A stretch of 64,000 bases of DNA from an uncultured Acetatifactor sp. (GTDB lineage: Bacteria > Bacillota > Clostridia > Lachnospirales > Lachnospiraceae), in assembly GCA_910584375.1 (NCBI GenBank), contig CAJUAH010000022.1:1-64000 (forward strand), given 5' to 3'. Position numbers and translations under genes: made by a program. How positions within the stretch are numbered: position 1 is the stretch's first letter; the number at the start of each line of letters is the position of its first letter. Shown here piece after piece: positions 29,841-38,854 of this stretch. The notes below the pieces were generated by a model. The model saw only the letters and a program-made list of their open reading frames with translations. It did no database searches and was not told where the DNA came from.

Positions 29841-30266
29841 ATGATAGCGATAGGAAGCGACCACGGAGGTTACAATCTGAAACAGAGAGTGATCCAGTAT
29901 CTGGAGGAAAAACAGATTCCCTTTCAGGATATGGGATGTAACAGTAAGTCCTCCGTGGATTATCCGGTTTACGGCAGGGCGGTGGCCCAGGCGGTGGCCG
30001 ACGGCAGCTGCGAGAAGGGCATCGTGATCTGCACCACCGGCATAGGCATCAGTATTGCCGCCAACAAGGTGCCGGGGGTACGTTGCGCGCTGTGCTCGGA
30101 TACTCTGTCGGCCAGAATGACCCGTCTTCACAACGACGCCAATGTACTGGCTATGGGCGGCGGGATGATCGGTGACAATCTGGCGCTGGATATTGTGGAA
30201 ACCTTTTTAAACACCCCTTTTTCCGGGGAGGAGAAACACAGGCGAAGAGTGGACATGCTGGGGTAG
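29841..30266 (+). CDS. rpiB: Ribose-5-phosphate isomerase B
   Basis: A 141-residue RpiB/LacAB-family isomerase interconverting ribose-5-phosphate and ribulose-5-phosphate. Visible are MIAIGSDHGGYNLK, CTTGIGISIAANKVPGVRCALC (active-site Cys and anion hole) and RLHNDANVLAMGG. The ATG at 29841 follows AAAGGAG. It lies between the Sua5 and upp genes on one strand. Confidence 0.95.
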   Translation: MIAIGSDHGGYNLKQRVIQYLEEKQIPFQDMGCNSKSSVDYPVYGRAVAQAVADGSCEKGIVICTTGIGISIAANKVPGVRCALCSDTLSARMTRLHNDANVLAMGGGMIGDNLALDIVETFLNTPFSGEEKHRRRVDMLG

Positions 30267-30333
30267 GGCCGCGGCGGAACAGAAGAGGATCAAACGGCAA
30301 GGCAGAGGCGGAATTGTAATGGAGGACAAAAAG

Positions 30334-30963
30334 ATGGCAAAAGTAGTGATCATGGATCATCCCTTGATCCAGCACAAGATTGGATTTATCCGGAGAACAG
30401 AGACGGGCACCAAGGATTTCAGGCAGACTATCAGCGAGATCGCCATGCTGATCTGCTATGAAGCCACCAGGGATCTCTCTCTGGATGAGGTGCAGATTGA
30501 GACGCCGATCTGCGCCGCCACAGTAAAAGAACTCAGAGGCAAGAAGATGGCGATCGTTCCCATCCTGCGGGCCGGACTGGGCATGGTGGACGGCATGCTG
30601 AATCTGATTCCTGCGGCAAAGGTGGGGCATATCGGCCTGTACCGGGATCCCGAGACTTTGAAACCGGTGGAGTATTACTGCAAGCTTCCTGCCGACTGCG
30701 CCGAGAGAGAAGTGTTCGTGGTGGATCCCATGCTGGCTACCGGCGGCTCTTCCGTGGCGGCTATCCAGATGCTGAAGGACAAGGGCTGTAAAAATATCCA
30801 TTTCATGTGCATCATTGCCGCTCCCGAGGGCGTGGAACTGATGAAAAAGGAGCATCCCGACGTGGATATGTATATCGGCGCGCTGGATGAGAAACTGAAC
30901 GATCACGGCTATATCGTGCCCGGTCTTGGCGACGCGGGAGACCGTATCTTCGGCACCAGATAA
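30334..30963 (+). CDS. upp: Uracil phosphoribosyltransferase
   Basis: A 209-residue enzyme (the standard length) converting uracil and PRPP to UMP in pyrimidine salvage. The motifs are ILRAGLGMVDGM and the PRPP loop VVDPMLATGGSS, with GLGDAGDRIFGT at the end. The ATG at 30334 has the SD GGAGG, which itself lies in a short upstream in-frame extension. The next gene, a dCMP deaminase, starts 22 bases on. Confidence 0.97.
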   Translation: MAKVVIMDHPLIQHKIGFIRRTETGTKDFRQTISEIAMLICYEATRDLSLDEVQIETPICAATVKELRGKKMAIVPILRAGLGMVDGMLNLIPAAKVGHIGLYRDPETLKPVEYYCKLPADCAEREVFVVDPMLATGGSSVAAIQMLKDKGCKNIHFMCIIAAPEGVELMKKEHPDVDMYIGALDEKLNDHGYIVPGLGDAGDRIFGTR

Positions 30964-30985
30964 GCGCCGGATAAGAGGAAAAGCT

Positions 30986-31474
30986 ATGAGCGGAAAGCGA
31001 GAAGACTATATCAGCTGGGACGAGTACTTTATGGGGGTAGCCCAGCTGTCGGGTATGCGCTCCAAAGATCCCAGTACCCAGGTGGGAGCCTGCATTGTCA
31101 GCCGGGAGAACAAGATTCTGTCCATGGGCTATAACGGGTTCCCCAACGGCTGCGCGGATGAGAGTTTTCCCTGGGCCAGGGAGGGGGCCTGTGAGCTGGA
31201 TACCAAGTATCCCTTTGTGACCCACAGCGAACTCAACGCGATCCTGAATTACAGGGGCGGCTCCCTGGAGGGAACCAAACTGTATGTGTCATTGTTCCCC
31301 TGCAACGAGTGTGCCAAGGCTATCATACAGGCGGGCATAAAGACGGTGGTGTATGCCAGCGACAAATACGACGGACAGCCCTCTAATATAGCGTCCAAGA
31401 GGATGTTTGACGCGGCTGGGGTGGAGTATATTCCCTATCGCAGGACCGGCAAAAAAGTGGAACTGGAACTGTAG
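30986..31474 (+). CDS. Deoxycytidylate (dCMP) deaminase family protein
   Basis: A 162-residue zinc deaminase converting dCMP to dUMP. The zinc motifs are THSELNAI (H-x-E) and PCNEC (PCxxC). Also typical are RSKDPSTQVGACIV and MGYNGFPNGC. It resembles ComEB. The ATG at 30986 follows AGAGGAAA. With upp it forms a small pyrimidine-salvage unit. Confidence 0.93.
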   Translation: MSGKREDYISWDEYFMGVAQLSGMRSKDPSTQVGACIVSRENKILSMGYNGFPNGCADESFPWAREGACELDTKYPFVTHSELNAILNYRGGSLEGTKLYVSLFPCNECAKAIIQAGIKTVVYASDKYDGQPSNIASKRMFDAAGVEYIPYRRTGKKVELEL

Positions 31475-31479
31475 AGCAT

Positions 31480-32652
31480 ATGAAAACAGACCGTAAGAGA
31501 GGATTAAAAAGGAAGATTGTTTATCTGACGGCGGCGGCGCTGTTATTCTCCGGTGTGCCGTTTACTTCCCATGCCACCAGTTCCACCAGACAGGAGATCG
31601 CAGACAAGGAGAACGAAAAGGATCAGATCGAGGACCAGATCGACGCCAGCAAGCAGGAGATCAGCGGACTGAAAGGCGAGCAGAAGAGCCTGCGGCAGCA
31701 ACTGAACGAGCTGAACGAGCAGTTGACGGCGGTCAGCGACCATCTGGCGGAGCTGGAGGCGCAGATTCGCGACAAGGAGCAGGAGATAGCCGATACGGTG
31801 CAGGCGCTTGCGGAGGCCAGGGAGAGAGAGGCATGGCAGTACGACTGCATGGAAAAGCGGATACAGTATGCCTATGAGAGAGGGCAGGAAAGTCTGCTGG
31901 ATATCTTTTTCAACTGGGACAGTTTCGCCAGATTTCTGAACGCGTCCACTTACACGGAGAGCGTTGCCCGGGCGGACGACGAGATGCTGGATCAGATCAT
32001 TGAGACCCGGGAATTTATTGAATCCGAGGAAGTTCGACTGCAGCAGGAGAAAGAAACGCTGGATTATCTGAAGGTACAGGCCGAGGCGGACAAGAGCCGC
32101 GTGGCCGGTCTGATCAGCCAGACCAGTAACCGCATGGCGGACTATGCGGACCAGATTTCTGACGCAGAGGAGGAGGCCAGAGCATATGAGGCCAATCTCA
32201 AAAAGGTGGAGGAGGATCTGGAGGCCCTGAAACGGAAATTGCAGCAGGAGATTGCCATGTCCCAGCGGGCGGCCAACGCCACCTGGCGCAATATCTCGGA
32301 GGTGACGTTTGCGGATGCGGATCTCCAGCTGCTGGCCAATCTGATCTACTGTGAAGCGGGAGGAGAGCCCTATGAGGGAAAGCTGGCGGTGGGCGCAGTG
32401 GTAATCAACCGGATGCTCAGCAGCGTCTATCCCGATACGATGGTGGGCGTGATCTATCAGAGAAGGCAGTTTTCGCCGGTGGGAAGCGGCAGACTGGAAC
32501 TGGCGCTGGCGAACAACAAGGCCAATGCCGACTGCTACAGGGCGGCGGAGGAAGCCATGTCCGGCATGAGCAACGTGGGCAACTGCGTGTATTTCCGTAC
32601 GCCCATAGAAGGCCTGACCGGCATCTCCATAGGAGGACATATTTTCTATTAA
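31480..32652 (+). CDS. Secreted coiled-coil protein with SleB-type cell wall hydrolase domain
   Basis: A 390-residue protein with a signal peptide (about residues 1-32, ending PFTSHA), a long coiled coil (about 35-265; heptads rich in E, Q, K and L, similar to PcsB/CwlO N-domains), and a C-terminal Hydrolase_2/SleB domain (about 285-390: LANLIYCEAGGEPYEGKLAVGAVVINR). The catalytic Glu is in YCEAGGE. SleB lyses spore cortex at germination; coiled-coil versions may be autoinhibited wall hydrolases. It begins five bases after the deaminase stop. Confidence 0.92.
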   Translation: MKTDRKRGLKRKIVYLTAAALLFSGVPFTSHATSSTRQEIADKENEKDQIEDQIDASKQEISGLKGEQKSLRQQLNELNEQLTAVSDHLAELEAQIRDKEQEIADTVQALAEAREREAWQYDCMEKRIQYAYERGQESLLDIFFNWDSFARFLNASTYTESVARADDEMLDQIIETREFIESEEVRLQQEKETLDYLKVQAEADKSRVAGLISQTSNRMADYADQISDAEEEARAYEANLKKVEEDLEALKRKLQQEIAMSQRAANATWRNISEVTFADADLQLLANLIYCEAGGEPYEGKLAVGAVVINRMLSSVYPDTMVGVIYQRRQFSPVGSGRLELALANNKANADCYRAAEEAMSGMSNVGNCVYFRTPIEGLTGISIGGHIFY

Positions 32653-32670
32653 AATATAAGGCCCCAGACG

Positions 32671-33150
32671 TTATAGTCCGAGGCTTTCTATCTGCGCCTG
32701 CAGTTGATCAAATTTATCTCTATATATGTAAGAGAGCAGATGATCCAGCTGCCGCAGAGCGTTGCAGAGCTGTGCGGCGGTCAAAAGGCCTGTTTCAAAG
32801 GCCTGGGCCAGTTCATTCAGATCCACCACCTTAGCGCGTCCGTCGGGATACACGATCACATCGGCCAGCAGATCTGTGGCGATCAGCGTATGCGTCTGTT
32901 CGTCATGGGTATACTCTACTATATCGCAGTACCAGTACAGCAGAGAATTATCCTGGCGGTAGAATTTACTGATCTTGAAACCCTCCTTCAGAAAATAACA
33001 GGAGCAGCCGTGACTGAACGAGATCTTGGGATTCAAGGTTTTCCAGGAGGTAATCACAATATCTTCCGTCTGCTTTACGACGGTATCGTCTTTTAACAAA
33101 ATACACTCGGCGGGAATCAGACGTTTGCGGTACAGTTGTAGTTCGCTCAT
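32671..33150 (-). CDS. DUF402 domain protein
   Basis: A 159-residue soluble protein of the DUF402 (FAU-1-like) family. Key segments are WYCDIVEYTHDEQTHTLIATDLLADVIVYPDG and KVVDLNELAQAFETG. Some relatives are nucleoside di/triphosphatases or RNA-binding, so the role is uncertain. The ATG at 33150 follows AGGAGG. It is convergent with the SleB-like gene and divergent from the atp operon. Confidence 0.85.
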   Translation of the reverse strand: MSELQLYRKRLIPAECILLKDDTVVKQTEDIVITSWKTLNPKISFSHGCSCYFLKEGFKISKFYRQDNSLLYWYCDIVEYTHDEQTHTLIATDLLADVIVYPDGRAKVVDLNELAQAFETGLLTAAQLCNALRQLDHLLSYIYRDKFDQLQAQIESLGL

Positions 33151-33281
33151 GTAGCCTCCTCTCATTGACAGAAAAAGATCGGGTGTCTATTAACAATGAT
33201 ACTACATGGTCCGCGTGCGGAAGTCAACTTTATTTTCTGGAAAAATTTATAGATTTTTCATGGGATATCCACTATGGAGAC

Positions 33282-33310
33282 TGGACTTTTTGTCAAAATT
33301 TATATATAAT
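33282..33310 (+). promoter_or_regulatory. Possible promoter of the atp operon
   Basis: -10 TATAAT (33305-33310) with weak -35 TGGACT 17 bases upstream. The expected transcription start almost coincides with the atpZ ATG, and no SD is present, so the first gene may be leaderless. Confidence 0.4.
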
Positions 33311-33316
33311 AATGAA

Positions 33317-33616
33317 ATGAGTAAAAAACCGCCCTATGAGAGAAAAGACAAACAGGATAAGAAGAGCGTATACCGCGCGCTGGTTCTGATTATGCAGTTC
33401 GGAATCAATATGCTGGTTCCCATCGGCATCATGTCCTGGCTGGGGATCCTGCTGGATCGCAAATTGAACACATCCTTTTGTATGGTGCTGTTCTTTTTTA
33501 TCGGAGCCATTGCCGGATTCCAGAATATCTGGCGAATGGCTAAGTCGGTCTATGAGGAAAAGCCCGGAGGCCGGGAGACGGGCGAAGGGAAGAAAAACGA
33601 GGATGGGCAATCTTAG
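33317..33616 (+). CDS. atpZ: AtpZ/AtpI-family membrane protein
   Basis: A 99-residue protein with a basic N-terminus and two membrane helices (about residues 20-42 and 53-75), of the AtpZ/AtpI kind that heads many Firmicute atp operons. AtpZ and AtpI help assemble the c-ring or carry Mg2+/Ca2+. The ATG at 33317 lacks an SD; upstream ATGs lack one too. It overlaps the region before atpI. Confidence 0.8.
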   Translation: MSKKPPYERKDKQDKKSVYRALVLIMQFGINMLVPIGIMSWLGILLDRKLNTSFCMVLFFFIGAIAGFQNIWRMAKSVYEEKPGGRETGEGKKNEDGQS

Positions 33617-33671
33617 TTTTGGTGTGAGCTTTAAAGGGTCAGACGCTGCCGGAGGGGCAGACAGGAGTGGA

Positions 33672-34124
33672 ATGATCAACAGATTGAGAGAGATGAATCG
33701 AGCCTTGTTGGAGCTGGATTTGGGCATACTGGCCTGCGGCGTGGTCTGCCAGTTGATCGGTATGTGGCTGGTGAGTCAAAAGGTATCCTACGCGCTTGCC
33801 CTATGGCTGGGGATAGCGCTTTCATTGCTGGGTTCCTGGCACATGTACAGAACCATTGACAGAGCGCTGGATCTCGGGGACGGAGCGGCCAAGGCGATGG
33901 TAGCGGGCAGTATGCTGCGCTATGCGGCGCTGCTCATTGTTCTGGGGATTGTCATGGTCACGGATCTGCTGAATCCACTGGTGATCTATCTGGGATATAT
34001 GATGATGAAAGTAGCGGCGTATATGCAGCCGTTTACCCATAAATTATGCAATATGTTCTTTCACGAGACCGATCCGGTACCCGAAGCGCTGCCGGAGGAG
34101 ACGGAGCCCGAGCCGCAGCAGTAA
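33672..34124 (+). CDS. atpI: ATP synthase subunit I
   Basis: 150 residues with four hydrophobic segments and an acidic C-tail (PEETEPEPQQ). Its place between atpZ and atpB and its AtpI-like pattern support the call. The ATG at 33672 has SD AGGAG; an in-frame ATG at 33603, overlapping atpZ, would add 23 residues with a poor SD. AtpI is thought to help assemble the c-ring. Confidence 0.78.
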   Translation: MINRLREMNRALLELDLGILACGVVCQLIGMWLVSQKVSYALALWLGIALSLLGSWHMYRTIDRALDLGDGAAKAMVAGSMLRYAALLIVLGIVMVTDLLNPLVIYLGYMMMKVAAYMQPFTHKLCNMFFHETDPVPEALPEETEPEPQQ

Positions 34125-34170
34125 GGGCGCCGTCTTTGTGAAGACATATTGGTGAGAGGGAGGTGAGAGT

Positions 34171-34905
34171 ATGCAAATAGGACCTGTGTTATCCTCTGCC
34201 GACGAGATCGATTTTATGATCCACGGCCTGTTTCAATACAGTTTTTTCGGTCATGAGGTGTGGATAACAACATCGCATGTGTGCATCCTGATCGTCATGC
34301 TGATCATAATCGGCTTTGCCATCGCCGCGAACCGGGCCATGAAGAAGGCTACGGAAGTGCCTTCCGGTTTTCAGAATGTGGTGGAGCTGATCGTGGAGAA
34401 ACTTGACGGCGTAGTGGATGGCCCCATGGGAAAAAACGCCCCCAGATTTTACAATTATATTGGAACGGTATTCATCTTTATTCTGCTGTCCAATATATCG
34501 GGTCTGCTGGGACTGCGTCCGCCCACCGCGGACTATGGCGTGACACTTCCGCTGGGTATCCTCACTTTTGTGCTGATCCATTTTAATCAGTTCAAGTACC
34601 AGAAACTGAAGGATATCTGGGTGGATATGTGTTCTCCGCTGCCGCCGTGGCTGCCCATCTGGTTTCCGATCAATCTGATCAGCGAGATCGCCGTGCCGGT
34701 GTCCCTGTCCCTGCGTCTGTTCGCCAATGTGCTTTCGGGCACGGTGATGATGGCGCTGGTATATGGGCTGCTGAAATGGTTTGCCGTCATATGGCCCGCG
34801 GCGCTGCATGTGTATTTTGACTTGTTCTCCGGAGCAATTCAAACCTATGTATTCTGTATGCTGACGATGACATACATCAACAATGCCATCGGCAGCGAAA
34901 ACTAA
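34171..34905 (+). CDS. atpB: ATP synthase F0 subunit a
   Basis: A 244-residue membrane subunit forming the ion channels beside the c-ring. The essential Arg lies in PVSLSLRLFANVLSG (about residue 187). The helices and final motif (QTYVFCMLTMTYINNA) are typical. SD GGGAGGTG lies upstream. Confidence 0.97.
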   Translation: MQIGPVLSSADEIDFMIHGLFQYSFFGHEVWITTSHVCILIVMLIIIGFAIAANRAMKKATEVPSGFQNVVELIVEKLDGVVDGPMGKNAPRFYNYIGTVFIFILLSNISGLLGLRPPTADYGVTLPLGILTFVLIHFNQFKYQKLKDIWVDMCSPLPPWLPIWFPINLISEIAVPVSLSLRLFANVLSGTVMMALVYGLLKWFAVIWPAALHVYFDLFSGAIQTYVFCMLTMTYINNAIGSEN

Positions 34906-34935
34906 ATAAAAAGGACAAAACAGGAGGAATGAATT

Positions 34936-35190
34936 ATGGAATTTAACACTGAATTTATTTTAGGATGTTCTGCGATTGGCGCGGGTCTGGCGGTTATCGC
35001 CGGTATCGGACCTGGTGTAGGACAGGGTATTGCCGCCGGTCATGCCGCGGCGGCAGTGGGACGCAACCCGGGCGCCAAGTCCGCCGTCACTTCCACCATG
35101 CTGCTTGGCCAGGCTGTGGCCGAGACCACGGGTCTGTACGGTCTGCTGATTGCCATGCTGCTGCTCTTCGTTAAGCCGTTAGGTAAATAA
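34936..35190 (+). CDS. atpE: ATP synthase F0 subunit c, with Na+-binding signature
   Basis: An 84-residue hairpin of two membrane helices forming the rotor ring. The loop is GRNPGAK. The ion site reads GVGQG in helix 1 (Gln) and AVAETTGLYG in helix 2 (Glu, Thr, Thr, Tyr). This matches the Q...E-(S/T)-T...Y set of sodium-coupled c-subunits such as that of Ilyobacter, so Na+ rather than H+ coupling is likely. SD AGGAGGAA lies upstream. Confidence 0.96.
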   Translation: MEFNTEFILGCSAIGAGLAVIAGIGPGVGQGIAAGHAAAAVGRNPGAKSAVTSTMLLGQAVAETTGLYGLLIAMLLLFVKPLGK

Positions 35191-35249
35191 GCCTCTATAA
35201 TGATCAAAATCTGCGCCGGATACGGCGTGAAGAAGAAAGGAGGCAGAGA

Positions 35250-35792
35250 ATGATACTTTTAACGGCTCAGGAGCCTATGGAAAGACTCTTTGATTTGGAC
35301 TTTCAGCTGCTGGCAGACTCACTGCTGATGATCATCGCAATCTTTGTACTGTTTCTGGCGCTGAGTTATTTCCTTTTCAATCCTGCCAGGAAGATGCTGC
35401 AGGATCGGCAGAACAAGATCAAAAACGAGCTGGATGACGCCAAAAGCAATATGGAGCAGGCGGCCGGACTGAAAGAAGAGTATGAGGCCAGGATCAGGGA
35501 TATCAATAAGGAAGCGGAAGAGATCCTCAGCGATGCCCGCAAGCGCGCGCTGGAAAACGAGAATGAGATCGTAGCCAAAGCCAGGGAAGAGGCGGCGAGG
35601 ATCATGGAGAGAGCCCGCACGGAAGCCCAGCTGGAGAAACAGAAGATGGCGGACGAAGTGAAACGGGAGATGATAGGTATTGCCGCCATGATGGCCGGCA
35701 AGGCTGTGTCGGTTTCCATGAACGCGGATATCCAGGACAGTCTGGTGAACGAGACTCTGAAGGAGATAGGTGATAATACATGGCTAAGCTAG
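35250..35792 (+). CDS. atpF: ATP synthase F0 subunit b
   Basis: A 180-residue stator subunit. A membrane helix (about residues 22-44) is followed by a long charged helix for b-dimer coiled coil (KNELDDAKSNMEQAAGL onward). The SD AAAGGAGG lies upstream. Its 3' end overlaps atpH by 13 bases. Confidence 0.95.
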   Translation: MILLTAQEPMERLFDLDFQLLADSLLMIIAIFVLFLALSYFLFNPARKMLQDRQNKIKNELDDAKSNMEQAAGLKEEYEARIRDINKEAEEILSDARKRALENENEIVAKAREEAARIMERARTEAQLEKQKMADEVKREMIGIAAMMAGKAVSVSMNADIQDSLVNETLKEIGDNTWLS

Positions 35793-36328
35793 TGGAACAG
35801 ACATACGGAGAGGCTCTGTTCCAGACTGCTGTGGAAACCAATCAGGTGGATGCGTTTCTGGATGAGGTAAACCTCATACAGACTGTACTGAAACAGAATC
35901 CGGAGTGGGACAGACTGATGAAACACCCCAAGATCACCAAGCAGGAAAAGGTGGAGATCATGAAAGGCGCGTTTGGGGGAAAAATCAGCCGTGAGATGAC
36001 GGGTTTTCTGGAACTGATCCTCACGAAAGAGAGATACGGCCAGCTGCAGGCTGTTTTCCGGTACTTTACCGACAAGGTAAAAGAGGAAAAAAAGATCGGG
36101 ACGGCCTATGTGACCACGCCGATGGAGCTGTCCGAGATCCGCAAGGCGGACATACAGAACAGACTGCTTGCCACTACTCCCTACCTGACCATGGAGATGC
36201 ACTATGCGGTGGATCCTTCGCTGATCGGCGGCATGGTGATCCGTATCAAGGACAGAGTTGTGGACAGCAGTATCCGCACAAAGCTGGCGGAGATGAAGAA
36301 AGAATTATTACAGATCCAGTTGGGATAA
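35780..36328 (+). CDS. atpH: ATP synthase F1 subunit delta
   Basis: A 182-residue delta subunit linking the b-stalk to the alpha-beta head. The helical N-domain (VEQTYGEALFQTAVE) and C-terminal part (GGMVIRIKDRVVDSSIRTKL) are typical. The start overlaps atpF; SD AGGTGAT lies inside atpF. Confidence 0.95.
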   Translation: MAKLVEQTYGEALFQTAVETNQVDAFLDEVNLIQTVLKQNPEWDRLMKHPKITKQEKVEIMKGAFGGKISREMTGFLELILTKERYGQLQAVFRYFTDKVKEEKKIGTAYVTTPMELSEIRKADIQNRLLATTPYLTMEMHYAVDPSLIGGMVIRIKDRVVDSSIRTKLAEMKKELLQIQLG

Positions 36329-36359
36329 AACCAACCGGAAGAAAGGTGCGAACCAACCT

Positions 36360-37865
36360 ATGAATTTGAGACCAGAAGAAATAAGTTCCGTGATCAAGGA
36401 ACAGATTAAGCGGTATGCGTCTGAGCTTAATGTATCTGATGTGGGTACGGTCATTCAGGTGGCGGACGGCATCGCCCGTGTACACGGTCTGGAGAACGCC
36501 ATGCAGGGCGAGCTGCTGGAATTTCCCGGCGAAGTATACGGCATGGTGATGAACCTGGAAGAAGACAACGTGGGTGCGGTACTCCTTGGCAGTCATAAAA
36601 ACATTAACGAAGGCGATACGGTTAAGACTACCGGCAGGGTAGTGGAGGTTCCGGTGGGCGACGCCATGCTGGGACGTGTCGTGAACGCGCTGGGGCAGCC
36701 CATTGACGGCAAGGGCCCGGTACAGAACGACAGATATCGTAAGATCGAGAGAGTGGCAAGCGGCGTTATCACCAGAAAATCCGTGGATACTCCGCTGCAG
36801 ACAGGTATCAAGGCCATCGATGCCATGGTGCCCATCGGAAGAGGTCAGCGTGAGCTGATCATCGGTGACCGTCAGACCGGTAAGACGGCCATAGCCCTGG
36901 ATACCATCATCAACCAGAAGGGGCAGAAAGTAAAATGCGTTTATGTGGCCATCGGTCAGAAGGCTTCCACCGTGGCCAATATTGTAAAGACGCTGGAGGA
37001 GTACGGAGCCATGCAGTATACCACCGTAGTGGTATCCACTGCCAGCGATCTGGCGCCGCTGCAGTACATCGCCCCTTATGCCGGCTGTGCCATCGGCGAG
37101 GAGTGGATGGAGAACGGCGAGGACGTGTTGGTGGTATATGACGACCTGAGCAAACATGCCACGGCGTACCGTACACTCTCCCTGCTGCTTCGCCGTCCCC
37201 CCGGACGTGAGGCATACCCCGGTGACGTATTCTATCTGCATTCCAGACTGCTGGAGCGCGCGGCGCGCATGAGCGAGGAGTACGGCGGCGGTTCTCTGAC
37301 GGCACTGCCCATTATCGAGACCCAGGCGGGCGATGTGTCGGCTTATATTCCCACCAATGTAATATCCATCACCGACGGCCAGATTTATCTGGAGACGGAG
37401 ATGTTCAATGCAGGTTTCCGCCCGGCTGTAAACGCGGGTCTGTCCGTTTCCCGTGTGGGCGGCGCTGCGCAGATCAAAGCCATGAAGAAGATCGCGGCCC
37501 CTATCCGTGTGGAGCTGGCCCAGTACCGCGAGCTGGCGGCGTTCTCTCAGTTCGGTTCCGAGCTGGATGCCGATACCAAGGAGAAACTGGCTCAGGGCGA
37601 GCGGATCAAGGAGGTATTGAAACAGCCCCAGTATCAGCCCATGGCGGTGCAGTATCAGGTTATCATCATCTATGCGGCTACGAACAAGTATCTGCTGGAT
37701 GTGCCTGTGGATGCGATTACCCGTTTCGAGAAGGAACTGTTTGAGTTCCTGGATACCAGATATGCGGAGATTCCCCGGGCGATCGCGGAGGAGAAAGTGA
37801 TTTCCCAGCAGACCGAAGAATTGCTGGTCAAGGCCATCAAAGAATTTAAGGCGCAGTTTAAGTAA
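36360..37865 (+). CDS. atpA: ATP synthase F1 subunit alpha
   Basis: A 501-residue non-catalytic nucleotide-binding subunit. The P-loop is GDRQTGKTAIA (about residue 168), and the signature PAVNAGLSVSRVGGAAQ is present. SD AGAAAGG is upstream. In the F1 head it alternates with beta. Confidence 0.98.
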   Translation: MNLRPEEISSVIKEQIKRYASELNVSDVGTVIQVADGIARVHGLENAMQGELLEFPGEVYGMVMNLEEDNVGAVLLGSHKNINEGDTVKTTGRVVEVPVGDAMLGRVVNALGQPIDGKGPVQNDRYRKIERVASGVITRKSVDTPLQTGIKAIDAMVPIGRGQRELIIGDRQTGKTAIALDTIINQKGQKVKCVYVAIGQKASTVANIVKTLEEYGAMQYTTVVVSTASDLAPLQYIAPYAGCAIGEEWMENGEDVLVVYDDLSKHATAYRTLSLLLRRPPGREAYPGDVFYLHSRLLERAARMSEEYGGGSLTALPIIETQAGDVSAYIPTNVISITDGQIYLETEMFNAGFRPAVNAGLSVSRVGGAAQIKAMKKIAAPIRVELAQYRELAAFSQFGSELDADTKEKLAQGERIKEVLKQPQYQPMAVQYQVIIIYAATNKYLLDVPVDAITRFEKELFEFLDTRYAEIPRAIAEEKVISQQTEELLVKAIKEFKAQFK

Positions 37866-37913
37866 AACCCAGCGATCGCAGGCTGAGTCTGCGATACGCG
37901 GAAAGGAGTATAT

Positions 37914-38768
37914 ATGGCATCGATGCGCGATATCAAGCGTCGCAAGGGGAGTATACAGAGTACCCAGCAGATCACCAAGGCCATGAAACTCGTTTCTACC
38001 GTAAAATTGCAAAGGGCAAGAGCCAGCGCCGAGAATTCCAAGGCATATTTTAATTGCATGTATCAGACTGTGAACCGTATCCTGAAAAGGGTAGGCAGCC
38101 TGCAGCACAGATATTTACAGTCCGGCGGCTCCGGTAAAAAGGCAGTGGTGGTAATATCCTCCAACAGAGGACTGGCGGGAGGATACAACTCCAACATTGT
38201 GAAACTGGTGACCCGCCATGAGGGCTGGAATAAAGAGGATATATTGATCTATGCCGTGGGCCGCAAGGGCAAGGATGCCTTTGTAAGAGAAGGCTACGAG
38301 GTGCGGCTGGATATGTCCGACGTGGTGGAGGAACCTGCGTATCCGGACGCCATGCTGCTGTGCAATGAACTGCTGAAAGCCTATGCGGACGGAGAAGTGG
38401 GAGAGATTTATCTTGCCTACACCTCGTTTAAAAATACGGTGAGTCATATCCCCACGCTGCTGAAATTGCTGCCGGTAGAGCAGGAAATCCAGAGCGAGGA
38501 AGAGCCGGAAGTGCCCATGAACTTTGAGGCAGAGGATGAAGAGGCTCTGGAGATGATCATACCCAAATATGTGACCAGCCTGATCTACGGCGGACTGATG
38601 GAGGCCGTGGCCAGTGAGAACGGGGCGCGAATGCAGGCAATGGATAATGCGACCAGCAATGCGGAAGAAATGATAAGTGATTTGACGCTGAAATACAACA
38701 GGGCCCGTCAGGGTTCCATTACGCAGGAACTGACGGAGATCATAGCAGGGGCGGAGGCGATCTCATAG
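37914..38768 (+). CDS. atpG: ATP synthase F1 subunit gamma
   Basis: A 284-residue central shaft. N-terminal MASMRDIKRRKGSIQSTQQI-type helix (TKAMKLVSTVKLQRA) and C-terminal ATSNAEEMISDLTLKYNRARQGSITQEL helix are both recognisable. SD AAAGGAG is upstream. An acidic insert near residues 190-215 (EEEPEVPMNFEAEDEEALE) is longer than usual. Confidence 0.96.
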   Translation: MASMRDIKRRKGSIQSTQQITKAMKLVSTVKLQRARASAENSKAYFNCMYQTVNRILKRVGSLQHRYLQSGGSGKKAVVVISSNRGLAGGYNSNIVKLVTRHEGWNKEDILIYAVGRKGKDAFVREGYEVRLDMSDVVEEPAYPDAMLLCNELLKAYADGEVGEIYLAYTSFKNTVSHIPTLLKLLPVEQEIQSEEEPEVPMNFEAEDEEALEMIIPKYVTSLIYGGLMEAVASENGARMQAMDNATSNAEEMISDLTLKYNRARQGSITQELTEIIAGAEAIS

Positions 38769-38854
38769 CCTTTGTCCATGCGGGAATTTCTATGAGGGCA
38801 ATATTCAATTAGAGCAATATTGCGGGCAAATCCGCGATATGCATGGAGGTTTAT

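Noticed and set aside
36246..38108. A 620-codon open frame on the minus strand
   Set aside because: It is antisense to atpH, atpA and atpG; composition is of shadow type.
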